Shown: piece after piece, positions 47,001 to 59,348 of the stretch
Layout of the letters: every line of letters begins with the position of its first letter
Position numbering within the stretch: the first letter of the stretch is position 1
Assembly (NCBI RefSeq): GCF_022539315.1
Contig: NC_066333.1
Location: 4,287,501-4,351,500 of the forward strand
DNA from: Serinus canaria
Lineage: Eukaryota; Chordata; Aves; Passeriformes; Fringillidae
Length of the DNA: 64,000 nt
Direction: 5' to 3'
Made by a program: the position numbers and the translations under genes
The notes under the pieces: generated by a model
What the model was told of the DNA's origin: nothing
The model's database searches: none
What the model saw: only the letters and a program-made list of their open reading frames with translations

Positions 47001-50000
47001 TTTCAGGCTTTAAGGTGCCCCTGTCACCTGAATTTGACTTCTGCACTGGTTTTTCTACCATCCAAAGAACATTTCTTCTCAGAACAAACATTCAAGTGAG
47101 GTATCTACCCAGTGACAAGGCTGGCACCTCTGCCCCTCCAGAAAGTCTTCCCTTAGAGCAGCCATTCTTCCCAGCTGAGGCCTTAAATCTTGATATCTTT
47201 GGGAAGAGTCTCTGACTGTTTGCACATTGGGACAGCAGAGAAGAATGGCTGAATGTTGGGCTGAGGTTTTCCAAGGTTTTCCGTGGTCCTCCTTGGCCTG
47301 TGGGAGCAGAGCCCTTGTGCTGGTAATCCCAGAAATGGCAGAAGCAAAGTAAGAACTGGACTGGTGAGGAGGAGAGCTGCATCAGCAATTCTGGTTCCAT
47401 GCTCGCAAGTCAAGTTAATCTCACGTATCAGAAATCCTATTTTCAAACAAGTAAGTGGTAAATATTTGATTAAAGTAGATGTCAGAGCAATTGTGTTGTC
47501 AGAGCAGCAAGTCAAGCCAACAACCACCCCGACTGTGGCCAAGAGGAGATGCAGAAAGCACAGAAAGTAGGGCACGTATGGTGACGTGCAGCTTGATAAA
47601 AATAAGGTCCTTCAGAAACAGAAAATCTGCCTTGCAAGCAAGGCAGTGGCAAGCTGCTCCCAGAGTCTGATTTCAGAGTGAAACTGGCGATGTTGGCACC
47701 GCAGAGAGCTGTGCTAACGATTTGTTAGCATTCTGCTAGCAAAACAGTTCCTTTCCATCTCATGGCTCGCATGTGAGATAAGGCGAGTTCCTCTGGAGCG
47801 GGCGGGCAGAGGTGGAAGTGAGAGGCGGTGCTGCTTTTCCCTTGCTGCTTTCTGCTCATCTGCATCTTAAGGAGCCTTTGTCCTCTTCAAGTATTGTGGT
47901 TCCACTTTCTAGAAGATGCTCTTGGAATATTCCTGCAGGCTTCCAGGGAAAGCAGCCTGGGTTGCCCTGGTCCAGGAGTGCTGACTGTGGGTGCTGCTGT
48001 GAGCGAGCTGGCCCTGGTTCCCTATAGCAGCTATAGGGTGCTGCAGGGGGTCTGACCTGGTCTGGAAGTGTTGCATCAGCAGCCTCAGGGCCCCCTTCTT
48101 GCATGCTGGGGGCTAACCTTGACCTGCAGAATCTGGGGGAGCTGGAGGATGAATTGTTTTGGTGACACATGCGTGGTTTAGCTGGTCAAGAAGTCATGGA
48201 GTTCACCAAGGTATAAGGGCTAAACCCTAGACAACAAACCCAGATGTTTGAGCTGTCTGGAACAAAGCATCCCACACTGTCACATGGTTAATTAATTTTC
48301 CCCAAGTTTTTCTCACCTCTTTACTCTCCCAGCAGACCCTTTGGGCTCCCTGCTGGTCCCTGCTCAGCAGAGGCAGGAGGGTAACACTTTCCTGAGCAGC
48401 TGTACGGGCTCCCTGATGGATGCAGGATGGGTCAGAGGGTGTCTTTTTGTGTTATTTTGTTAAGGCCTTTGGAGAATTATTGGAATTGTTATAGATACAC
48501 TCAATAATGTCCATAAGCTTTAGAGCTGAAAGCATTTTGTTAGTGGTAATTAAATGCAACCGCTGGTTGGAATGGATGGATCAGATGGTTGGGAAGGGAA
48601 TCCTCTCATAAATCTCCCAAAAAATCAATATTCCTCCTGTCAGGCGTGTAGCAAACACTTTTAAATTCTGCCAGTCACTGGCTTTGTCACCGTGGTGCCC
48701 TAGGGCTGACAGAATCACACCTTTCCTTGGAAAGGGACCAGCGAGGCAGGACTTGCTTTTGGTGGCAAAAACCCCAGAGAATCAATAAAAATTGTGGAAT
48801 GTAGTCAGTCCCACTGGATGGGAGCTCCCTGTAAGAAGGCACAGCCCTGGGGGTGCACATCTGCACGGGGGATGCCTGGAGTGGGAATTCCCAGGGAAAG
48901 GCACATCCCTGTCCATAGCTGGGACCCTACAAGAGTCCTGCTGCTGGCACGTCCCCCTGGCACGGCCTGAGGAGCTGTGAATGGAAAATCCAGGCACTTA
49001 TCTAGCTTGTTGCTGTGCCAGAATAGGGCTGTTCCTAGGATTATTTTTTTTTTTTCCCGTGGGCCAAAATATGTGTAAATGGCTTTAAACAATGGAAGGA
49101 TTTCTGTTAAAAAGAGTGGGGTGGGGGTGTGAATAGGGTTGTAATTTATATCTTGAGGGAAGGGTGTGGGCTCTTCCAGTGGTGTTTTTGAGATTCTGTT
49201 GGAAATTAGCTCGGGGTTTGCTTTTTTCTTTTTTATTTTGAATTTTTCTATGTCTTATTTTCAAGCCCGTTTTGAGGGAAAAATTGTTGTTTTCCAAATT
49301 ACAGATCTCTCAATGTGTAGCTGAAAATGTCAGGAAGAGGGATGCAGTTTTGGAAGCCTCCACACATCTGTCTGTGGCAGGGTTGATAAAAAATGGAAGC
49401 TCTAACCAGAAAAACAAATAAAAAGAGGTAATATCCCTGTCACAGATGGGTCGGGCTGCTTTCCCTGCAGGTGTCTGCATTGCAATCCCCACTCCCATAT
49501 AATGTGCTGTGAAAAAAATAAATTGAGAGCCCAATCGGAGACTTATGCCCTCAATTAATTTTTGTTCCACATAATCAGAGCTGCTGCATGCCTTTCCTTC
49601 AATATTTAACTGCCTGGCTCGGAGGATGGGGCTGCTCTGGTGCGAGGGAAGTTGGGATTCGCTTCATGTTTGCACAGAAATCCCATTCTGATCCTTCTTT
49701 CTTTGCCTAAGGGCAGGGATCCTGCTGCTCCTCTGATGCTGTAGATAAATTTTGTTAGCAGACACTTTTCTGCTAAGGGGAGCAAAGGGGAGAGGGGAGT
49801 GGTGTGTGCTGGATTCTTGAAGGAATAAAATTTCCTTGTCTTCAAGCATCATCTTCCCTGGAGCTGTCTGGGGCAGGGTCAGAGGGGAGAGCTCTGCTCT
49901 GGCTCCATGTGCTGAGCCCTCAGCTCAGGGAGAAAAGCAATCAGGACAATTAGTGAGTGCTGTTGAGTGGGGTTTCTGTGTGCACTGGGCTAAAGGAGAG

Positions 50001-53000
50001 TGCCTTGCTCTGCTGTAGTTTGAAACTGAGCCCTGAACTTTCTGATCTTGACTCGAAATCGCTGTTGAGATTTTCAAGTTCAAGCTGGCAGAAATGCCCC
50101 CCCCCCCTCCCTTCTCCTTGTGGAATTTCATAGCCAAGAGCCCAGGGTGTCTGTTTTTACTGATTCACTGATAGACCTGAAAGCAGAGGGGAACCCCAGG
50201 TGTCCCCCTTGGGAAGTAGAAGTGGGCTGAGCAGCTTTTACAGCTCTAGTGCATCCTTCAAGTTGATCCCAGTGCCTGGACTAGAGCTACACCTCAGTCT
50301 GGAGCTGGAAAATCCCATTCTGCCCATGGATGTGGAGGAAGAGCCAGTGAGAGTGGAGCTTGGCTGGTGAGGAAGATGACAGGGAATAAAAATAGAGAGG
50401 GGAGAAGAACCCCCCAGCTACTAGTGAGTGGGAAAACCATCCACATGGAAGTTCTAGATTTGAAGATATCTCCAGGCAAGGGCAGCCTAATGCAGAAAGG
50501 TGTGTGAGAAATGGTACTCACTTTCAAAATATTTCAAATGTTTGTTAAAACCTTATCAAAAATACAACAGAAGACTGAATAGAGAAAATATTACAGCACT
50601 GGGAGCAAAGGATTTTTCCCACCATGTGCTCATCCAAAAAATTGATATTCCACCTTTTTTAACCCTTTAGCCCCTCCCAAAGTTCTGTCCATTGACTCCT
50701 TCTTGGCTGTCCAGTGGTGGACATCTCCTACACCTTGACTGGAGGGCAGCTGTTGCCATAACAAGCCAACCCTCCAAATGTCCCAGGCCACCCCCTGATG
50801 ACAAGGCAGGGAGGGGGGTGAAACATAACTATAAATCTATAGAGCTTCCCTTAACGTGTACATGATATTTGCCCTTTAATTGTGAGAGTCAGCTGTGGCA
50901 TTGCTCATCTGTCACAGGTGGCAGCTCTGCAGGGCTGTGTTGGAGCAGAAACAGAAAGGTGCTTTTGGGGGAAGGTTTTTAAACACCTCCAGGTGCTGCT
51001 GCCTTGTGCTGGGCTCCAGGAGCTGCTCTGCACAGGAGCCACGGGGAGGGAAGGGAGTTAATGCTCTGGTTTAGCTTTAATGCTCTGGTGTGGCCCTAAA
51101 TCCTGGGTGTGAGCTGTGCTCAAAGCCCTGCCCCTGTGTCTGGGCACCACCACCAGGTTTGGGTCACTCCCCACTGCACACTCATCTGCTTGGCACAAAA
51201 GGGTTTCTAAATTTACTTTTTATTTCTTTAAGGAAGCCCACGTTGAAATATTGATAGGAAAAAGAATGTATATTGTGCTGTGTTGGGTGTTTACAGGAAA
51301 TATATAGTGAAAATACTGAGGGGCTTTCCTCAAACAACTGCCAGTATTGTCAGGAGTGGAACAGTTGGGAGGAGAAAAGAAAGAGGCACTTAAAATTTTC
51401 TATTACCAGCGTTGGCTCCAAAGAGATTTTTTTGACTTTCTTCTTCACTTTTTTCCTTCTTGTTGATATTTTATTCCCTCTGCTGGGAAGGAGCTCATTG
51501 AAGACAGAGAGATTATCTGGAATTAGAGATAAAGCAGCCAAACTAAAATCTTTTTAATTCTCTGGAGCAGAATTTAGCTTGAAATTTTGAGCTTTCCATC
51601 CAGCTAGAAAAATATTTTACAATGATGCACCTTTACAGCAGGCAGCAATGAAAGTTCCTTTGCTGCAGATGGTAAAACAGTATCTTCCCTTTAAGAAGGT
51701 AATTGGGGCACAGATTAAGTTACTTACTTTGCATACAAGAAACCTGTGGGAAAGCCAAGAATCTCTCCCAATTTCTGATGAGATCTCTCACCCAGAATAT
51801 TTCTGTACCTGCTCTTCCCCACCAACACTCCAGGGCAGGTGTAGGAGTTGTGTTCCCCAAGGGGTCCTGGCTGAAATACATATATATTTATATATATATT
51901 TATATATTTTTAAAAGTGATGCTTCCTGCCACTTCCCTGTCATTCCCTCAGGAGGAACCATTCTTCTGGTAGTGCTGAGCATCTGCTGCTTCAAGTGTAG
52001 CTGAAGCCCTGAGTTAGGAGAGGGGCTGTTTACTTCTAAGATACCAGTGAAATTAAATCAGGCAGCAACAATTTTCATAATTTTCACTCCTCCATGGGGT
52101 TAACCTGTGGGTGCTGTGGAGCTCACAGAGAATCACACAGTGTGCAAGAAGAATTAGCCATCAGAAGCAATAGGTGGGGCTCAGGGCAGTGTCCTTGTTG
52201 ATGGTGCTCTAATGAAATGTTTTCCCAAAAGCAGGAAGTGACAGAGGCAGTTTTATTAAAAAAAAAAAAAAAGTTTTAGGCTGTGGTGGTCTAAGCATGG
52301 AGAACCCTCTTGATTTGATGCACTCTCTACTAATTAAACAAATAAACCACTCAAAGCCCAGGAGCTCCTGTCCAGCACAGGGCTCCTGTTCCCCTCAGCA
52401 GGGCAGGAGAGGGGCTTGTTTCCCATCTTCTGGAGGTGCAGCAGGTGAGAGCAGCTCAGGTGTGCCTGCTGGGGTGGGGAGTGCCTGGGCAGGGCTGCTC
52501 TGTGGGACATGGCTTAGGAGATGACCTGGAGATGTTCTCCTGGGAGGGGGGCACTGCTGGGCTGTGGGAAGGAGGGGAAGGACCTGAGCTCCTGGTGTGT
52601 GCTCATCCCCTGAGCCCCAGCCTGTGCTCCCTGGGGATGGCTGAGCTCCTGTGCCTGCCTTTCCCTGCTGCTCCTGCCTGCCCCTTGGGCTCTCTCCTCC
52701 TTCTCTCTGTGCCTGTCTTTGACTTTTTCTTGGGCACCAAGGGGTGAAGAGCTGCTCTGCTGCTTCTTCCAGACCCTGGGAAGATCCTGGCCAGCAGCAG
52801 GGGCACCAGTGCAGAACACACAGCTTTGGCTGGCCTGTGTCCCTCAGCAGGGACAGTGCCAAAGGAAAAGCCTGGATTCTCCATTGGTGCCTGCTGCCAG
52901 AGGAGGGGCTCAGCAGAGGGGCTGCACTGGGCTGGTCACCCTGCATTTCATGGGACAGGAACACACAGATGGGCCTTGGCCCTCACAGGGAGCAGAAAAG

Positions 53001-55867
53001 GTGAATTTGGCAACTGCTCACCTTGCCATGGTGCAGGTGTTGATGTTGATGAAATAAATAAATCAGGCACCACCTCCTCTGCAGGCTGCTCGTGCACTCA
53101 GGTCCCTGCTCTAGGCTTTGGTGCTTGGTTTGCAATCCCAGTGGAGAGATTAGCTTGCTGTGGGGAGGAGAGGGCTGTTTCTGTCTGCCCCAGCCACTGG
53201 CTTGGCTCTGTGCTGCAGACACCTCACCTGATCATCCAGGTTCTCACCACCAGCAGCCCAGTGGCTGGAAACAATCTCCTTAGGCACTTCTGAAGTTTTC
53301 TGCTTTCCCTTTGCTTGAAAACTTAAAAAAATCTCCAGTCTTTCACTTCAAAGTGTACCATTCAAGGGTTGCTCTTTCATGGTTTGTGGGTGTTATTTGT
53401 TGTTTTTTTTTTTAAGTGGAATAAGACTGAAATCAGTTGATGACACTTAAGTGAAGGGCTTCTGTGAGTGTTTGTGTTCTGCAGCAGTGTCACGCTGTGC
53501 TCTAACTGCTGCCTTGGGAAGATGTGACAGAGGATTTGCAGGTCTCAGCTCCAGCTTCACCACCAGATGGGGAGATGAGGAGCCTCTCCAGCCTCACTCA
53601 GCAGCGTGGCTGCTTCACCAGACCCAGCTCCAGCCTCAGCAGTGTTAGGGCAAACTCTCTGCTGGTTGAATGCTTAGGAGGAAGGTCGGGGGGCAGCTCT
53701 GAGTGTATGCTGGTGGAGGAAATGAGTACCTTTGGTTTTGACCTTTGGGGGAAGCAGGTGCCAACCTCAAGGAGTGAAATGGGAAGGAGTCTGTGTGTGA
53801 GAGACACCTCCAGACAGGGGTGGTGGCACAATCTGCAGCCCCTGCCTCAGTGAGCTCCCACCTCACAGAACTGCTGCCTCCCCTTGCATTGGCAGGGAGT
53901 AATGAGTCAGGTGATAAAAAACACACAGGAAATGCAAATTTACCAAAAAACCCCACGATGGTGCTGGCCAACACTCGTGTGCCCTTCTCAGGAGCCAGTC
54001 TTGGTCAGAGTGAGACTTTCCCTGCTGCAGTACCAGGAGGAGGGGGATGGCACCAGTGCCTTGCCTTCCCTTTGTCCCCTGCCATAGCCCCCGTTGTCCC
54101 TGCAGGGCCAGGGGCTGTGTGTGGGGCGGGGGGGGCAGGATGTGCTCAGCCTGGTGTCACCACTTCTGCTGAGCTCATGGAAACTGCTCAGCTCGGTCCC
54201 ACGCCAGGATGGTGCTTTTCCTCCTGCCCCCTCTGCTTCTTTAAATAAAACAGCAACCAAAGTGTGATGCCTTGCAAGCCACAGACACCCACACAGGCAC
54301 TTCTGTGTCACTCTGCAGGTAAACAAATGCTGGGCCCTCAACCTGTGCTATAGTTAGCCTGACCTGGCTGTGCCACGAGTCAATGTGCCATTTCTTTAGG
54401 GACAGGGAAGGAACCAGGGCACTGGAAAGCAGGCAGCTATGGGGACAGAGTCTTTTTTGGGGCTCTGGCATCTGTGAGAGTGATAGGGAATTATGTCTGG
54501 GAGAAATTGAGCTGTGTCCATGTGAGGAAGAGCTCTCAGAGGGCATTTTAGCTCCTTTAGAGGTTTGTTTTCTGGTTGGACTGGGGACATGTCTTGATGT
54601 CTGTGGATCTCCCCTCTCCATTCCACTCCCCTTTTCAGACCACCTGAATCTCCCATTTCTTCTGTTGTGAGAGGATGAGGTGCATGCAGGAAAGCTGAAA
54701 CATGGACAGGCCCAGCCACACTTGTCCTTTACTTATAAATTGCACTTCCCAAGGTGCAGTCCTAAACGCACAAGAAAAATTCCAGCCTCTCTTGTGAAAT
54801 GCTGAAATGAAGTTTCCTGCTTTAACAATCCTGCAGAATGAGGTCCTCATTTCTACTCCAGGTATGTTTTGGAAAATATTTGCTCATCTTTGAGCAAACA
54901 ATGGCAGAAGTGGCCTGGAAAAGGAGAGAGGTGGGAGTGCCTGTGCAGTATTCTGGGAGGCATTTCCTGCCCTTATCTCCCCTCCTTCGAGGTATTGTAA
55001 CTGGGCCTTCAGATCTGCAGGCTGTGCTGCTGCAGCAGAGGCTGAGATTGCCAGCAAAGATACTGCCCAGGAATGCTTGCCAGGGGCAGGAGCTGAGTTC
55101 ACCAGAGGTGCTGAAGAGCTTTCCAGCTGAGTGCCTGCGTGGGGAAATGTCTGTCCCAGAAGAGAAGCTCCTTGGGAAGTGCATTCATGCATTTTCTGGG
55201 GGGTTTCTGGGGACTGTGGTGAGTCCCAGCCTGGGGGCAGGGGTCAGGGGGAGCTGTGAGTGCTGTGGAGGAGCTGTGCCACCCTTCCCTTGCTTTCCAG
55301 TGCTGTGCCAAAGCCACAAGTTGGCATTTTCCATCTCAAGTAAGTGAATTGAGTTTGGATTTTGAGTTAGTAGCTCCCTTATGAAAAACTTTGCAAGGAT
55401 TTGGGTTTGTTCCTGTGTAGAACTGAAGCAATTTTTTGCATTCTTAAATTCTTGTGGGATTAAGCAGGGCTTTTTTTTTTTTTCCTGTTCAGGTCTATCC
55501 TGAAGCCTTCAGAATAAGGTTTGCAGGTGCTGCTGAAGCTGTCCTTGGCCATTTGCTGGATAAAGCAGCTGCCTGGACCTGCCTGTGTGCTCTGGCTGAG
55601 TTTGTTTGTTTTCAGTTCCCAAACCAATTATCTGTTGGAGGAAATGGCCTGTCTCGCTCTCAGTCTGCCCAGATATTTATAGGTAAGGTCAAAGCCCTGT
55701 GGAAGGTCTGGAGCAGTGTTTAGTAGGTGTGGATGCCTCAGCCAGGATTCCCTGGGATGTGCTGTGTGCTGTGGACACTGCCCTGCAGCCCCTCAGAGTC
55801 TCCTCCATGGGCTGCTTCACCCTCTGGCAGGGGTGAGCTGTGGCTTTTCCTGCCTCCCCTGCATGGG

Positions 55868-56192
55868 GAGGTTTGGTGCCCTCAGCATGGCTCTCAGCTG
55901 GGTGAGGTTTGGTGCTCTCACCATGGCTCTCAGCTGGGTGAGGTTTGGTGCTCTCACCATGGCTCTCAGCTGGGTGAGGTTTGGTGCCCTCACCGTGGCT
56001 CTCAGCCGGGTGAGGTTTGGTGCCCTCACCGTGGCTCTCAGCCGGGTGAGGTTTGGTGCCCTCACCGTGGCTCTCAGCTGGGTGAGGTTTGGTGCCCTCA
56101 CCGTGGCTCTCAGCTGGGTGAGGTTTGGTGCTCCTCACCATGGCTCTCAGCTGGGTGAGGTTTGGTGCCCTCCCCATGGCTCTCAGCTGAGT
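55868..56192. repeat. 36-bp minisatellite, nine copies
   Basis: Units begin at 55868, 55904, 55940, 55976, 56012, 56048, 56084, 56120 (37 bases, one insertion) and 56157. The core is gaggtttggtgccctcaccg followed by tggctctcagctgggt. Variants differ at a few sites. Because the unit is a multiple of three, frames stay open on both strands, giving 12-residue repeat peptides that are probably not translated. Confidence 0.95.
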
Positions 56193-56749
56193 GCAGCTGC
56201 CTCTCCCCTGCTCCTTTCCCCATAGAATCTCTGCATCCAGTGCTTACAGGGCTGTTTCTTCCTCTCTTTTGCAGCAGCAGGGTTGAGCTTCAGCTGTCTC
56301 ATCAAGGCTTTCTCAGATGCCAGTACTTCAGCTCCTCAGTTGCCCTTTCCCATCAACACTTGATTTTTCTTTTTCCTTTCTCCCCTCTGAGCTGGCTGGA
56401 CCACACAAGCTCTCATCTCATACCTGATTATTTGCTGCTTACCTGGATTTTGCATGAGCCATTCAATGTCCTTTGCACAGGTCTGATTGTAAAGGATAAA
56501 TTCAATTTGCTTGTGATTTCAGCTTTATGTCAAATGCACATCTCTGGAGATCTGGGCTGTGTTTCCTCCTCCTGTGCAGCAGGTGACTGGTTGGTCACTG
56601 TGGGTAGCCCTGCTCAGAGGTTTCTCTTGTGGTCACACCGAGGGTCAGGAGCTGTGAACTTCACTGTTCTCATTGCTTGTGGACCCTGGACCAGAGTGAT
56701 TTAGTGTGTGGTGAGGAGAAAACCTGAGGGAAGAGAGAAATGAACACAA

Positions 56750-57175
56750 CCCCTGTGTTTTTTAGAGCTGAGATGGTTTAAGTGTTATTAAGAGCCAGGT
56801 CTATCCATCTGCCCTCAGCTGGGGCTGGATGGATGGGGCAGAGCAGCACAGATGATGCTCCTGGTGGGTGGCTGGAGTTCCTCTGGGCAAACCTGCCTGG
56901 CCTCGTGGCACCTGACAGGTGGCCCCAGGGATGTCCAGCCTCTGGCTTCTGGCTTGTTGTGCTGGAATGGCCCTGTCTGGTGTCTGTGACTGCCCCAGGC
57001 ACTGCAGCCTGGTCCCCTCTGACCTGTGCCTGGCTGCTCAGACTGGAATGCCCCAGGGAGGTGGCTGCTGGTGTGCATTGGGGCAGGACTGTGGGGTGGG
57101 GACACCTGGAACAGGGGTGGGGAGGAGGACTGTGGTCATGTTCCTCTGGGGGCTCATCAAATGCGGAATTTGTCT
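56750..57175 (-). mobile_element. Internal leader fragment of the family A retrovirus
   Basis: Lies directly behind the primer binding site on the minus strand. A 133-codon Pro/Ser/His-rich open frame (57179-56778) shows no motif that I can tie to Gag. No pol or env sequence and no 3' LTR were seen, so the provirus is badly truncated. The inner boundary is a guess. Confidence 0.45.
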
Positions 57176-57191
57176 TCACTCGGGGTCACCA
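57176..57191 (-). other. tRNA-Trp-type primer binding site
   Basis: Two bases after the LTR the minus strand reads TGGTGACCCCGAGTGA. The tRNA-Trp site of avian leukosis-type viruses is the same apart from one extra C before GTGA. This sets the element's orientation and marks the LTR as a 5' LTR. Confidence 0.75.
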
Positions 57192-57193
57192 AA

Positions 57194-57650
57194 TGTGGTG
57201 GTGTTCTCAGGGGTCCCAGGATGAGGGAAGAGATGAAAATCCTGATTCCATGTTTCAGAAAGCTGATATATTCTATTCTATTCTATTCTATTCTATTCTA
57301 TTCTATTCTATTCTATTCTATTCTATTCTATTCTATTCTATTCTATTCTATTCTATTCTCAATGATATATTAAAACTATACTAAAAGAATAGAAGAAAGG
57401 ATTTCGTCAGAAGGCTAGTAAGGAAAAAGAAGGAATGATAATACAATCTTGTGACTGACCAGAGAGTCTGAGACAGGTGGACTGTGATTGGCCACTAATT
57501 ACAAACAACCACATGAGACCAATCACAGGTGCACCTGTTGCATTCCACAGCAGCAGATAATTATTGTTTACATTTCATTTCTGAGGTCTCTCAGCTTCTC
57601 AGGAGAAAAAATCCTAGCAAAAGGATTTTTCATGAAATATGTCTGTGACA
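57194..57650 (-). mobile_element. 5' LTR of an endogenous retrovirus (family A)
   Basis: Minus orientation: TGTCACAGACATAT to CACCACCACA. It matches the solo LTR at 6304-6791. The flanks (accaaa, gaggac) are not a target duplication. Instead retroviral leader sequence follows the LTR on the minus strand. Confidence 0.82.
57271..57360. repeat. (TTCTA) microsatellite in the LTR, 18 units
   Basis: Seventeen perfect TTCTA units and a final TTCTC, located where the LTR at 6304 carries its AT-rich array. Confidence 0.95.
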
Positions 57651-57831
57651 GAGGACTAGCCCAGGGAAGGATGGATGGGAGTCTCAGTACTCAAACTGCT
57701 CCCAAGCTCTCTGACAAATGGTATCCAACATGTGGAAGGTCTTTGCTCATTAAGACTTTATTTTCACTTAATGTGAGCAATAGACATGAATGCACAGTGG
57801 AACTTCTGCTTAATCAACTTCTGGGATGTTT

Positions 57832-57968
57832 GGAGTAAAAATATCTCTTGCAGGAGAGCTGGAGCAGCCTTTGGGGTTGGTGCTCTGCTAGGTAGCACAA
57901 TTGGTGTGATCTCCCTGATCCCTTGGTGTGGCAGAGGAGGGTGCTTAGGAAACATGGCCAGCTGAGCA
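57832..57968 (+). repeat. 137-bp duplicated block, copy 1
   Basis: Matches 59212-59348 with about six differences in 137 bases and no gaps. Lies 170 bases before the acceptor of the PPP1R16B coding exon. Contains ATCTCTTGCAG|GAGAGC, which resembles a splice acceptor. Confidence 0.93.
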
Positions 57969-58137
57969 GGGGGAAATAACCAAGGCTGGCAAGAACAATT
58001 AAAGCAATCAGAGCAATTAAAGCACAGTGAACTCAGCTGCCTTTTGAGGTGGTAGATGTTGCCTGTTGTGTTTTCCAGCAGGCTGAACTCACGTGCTCTA
58101 TGACACCTGATCTCTCCTGCTTTTCTCCTCCTTTCAG

Positions 58138-58540
58138 GCTCCCACCACCTTCCCACCGGACTCTGCCATGGGCCCTCCCCAGCCCGGCCTCAGGATGCTG
58201 GAATAGCAGCAGGGGGCTGCCATCCAGAGGAGCTGTGGTGGGCCATCCCTTGCCCCTGGGCCATCCTCCCCCTTCCCTGCCTGGGCAGGAGCCATGGATG
58301 CCCACGTGGACCTGCTGACCGAGCTGCAGCTGCTGGACAAGGTGCCCACGCTGGAGAGGCTGCGGGCAGCCCAGAAACGCAGGGCTCAGCAGCTGAAGAA
58401 GTGGGCCCAGTATGAGAAGGAGATGCAGCACAAGAAGAGGAAGCATGAAAAGAAGAGAAATGCTGTGAACAGAAAGAAAGTGTCTTTTGAGGCCAGCGTT
58501 GCTCTGCTAGAGGCTTCCCTGAGGAATGACGTGGAGGAAG
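58138..58540 (+). CDS. PPP1R16B: PPP1R16B (TIMAP) first coding exon; coding part 58294-58540
   Basis: TIMAP is a membrane-associated regulatory subunit that directs protein phosphatase 1, mainly in endothelium. The exon starts after CTCCTTTCAG, has 156 noncoding bases, then ATGG in a strong context (gagccATGG). It encodes 82 residues plus one base to donor GAAG|GTATGG. Visible: the MDAHVDLLTELQLLDKVPTL start, a strongly basic helix (about residues 28-62) and the PP1-docking motif KVSF (62-65), followed by EASVALLEASLRND, all as in the vertebrate family. The ankyrin repeats and prenylated C-terminus are encoded beyond the window. The sister gene PPP1R16A is less similar at this N-terminus as I recall. 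Confidence 0.95.
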
Positions 58541-59211
58541 GTATGGCACTGGTGCCTGGCAGCTTCTGTCTGGCTGCCCGTGAGCTCTGTGTGGTGGGAA
58601 GGCATCTGTGGTGTGCAGAGGCATCTGTGCTGCCATGCATGGCCTGCCCTTGGTGTGGTGTTGGGCTCTAAAGCATTGCCATCCCTGGCACAGCTCCGAG
58701 GTGCCCCAGGTCCCAACGTTACCTTGGATGGCATCAGGAGTGGGTGTGTGAGTGCCAGGATGGGGCAGGAGTTGTGACTGAGCTTTGGGTGAAGGAAGGC
58801 AGTTTTCATCTCTTTCCTTCTCACACTTCCTACTGACAGGAGGTGTGAAGTACTTCCTTGCCTTCTGGGTGAGCCTCTCCGTGGTTTTAGAGGAGTCTGT
58901 CACAGGGATTTACATGTCAGTGTGAATATCTTCACTTTCCCTGCTTGAGGGCATGCATTCAGAGCTACCTGAGTGGATGAATTTTTTCCCAAAATGCTGG
59001 GAAGCACAGCTTTGCTTGGTTCTTCCTGAAGAACAGACCTGCAAATCGTTCCCAAATTGGTTTAATTGCACCATTTCAAAGTGGATGAAAGTGCTACAAA
59101 ATCTGAAGGGAGGAGGAAGAAATATGTCTAAAAGTCAATAACCATTAGGCTCAGCACAGCACGGGGGAAAGCCTGTGAGCTCTGGGGAGCCAGAGAGTGC
59201 TTCTCTGCAGA

Positions 59212-59348
59212 GGAGTGAAAATATCTCTTGCAGGAGAGCTGGAGCAGCCTTTGGGGTTGGTGCTCTGCAAGGCAGCAAAATTGGTGTGATCTCCCTGATC
59301 CCTTGGCGTGGCAGAGGAGGGTGCTTAGGAAACCTGGCCAGCTGAGCA
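59212..59348 (+). repeat. 137-bp duplicated block, copy 2
   Basis: Direct-orientation partner of 57832-57968, located 672 bases after the PPP1R16B coding-exon donor. Sequence outside the block on either side does not match. Confidence 0.93.

Larger units (their letters stand above)
40735..58137 (+). other. PPP1R16B: PPP1R16B intron 1, 17.4 kb
   Basis: No additional coding exon was recognised. It holds poly-A stretches (about 41541 and 52259), a (TATATTTA)-like patch near 51880-51920, the minisatellite at 55868, the ERV 5' end at 56750-57650 and the first copy of the 137-bp duplication. Other open frames show no splice context. Confidence 0.65.

Noticed and set aside
54838..55347. 169-codon plus-strand frame in PPP1R16B intron 1
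   Set aside because: No recognisable domain, no convincing splice sites and overlapping minus-strand frames of similar length. A chance frame is more likely.
55689..56225. Frames of 143-169 codons with 12-residue repeats, suggestive of a repeat protein
   Set aside because: Produced by a 36-bp minisatellite whose unit is a multiple of three. Equally open on both strands, without splice or start context.
56782..57384. 200-codon plus-strand frame ending in a Phe/Tyr/Ser/Ile/Leu repeat
   Set aside because: Runs antisense through retroviral leader and LTR into the TTCTA microsatellite.
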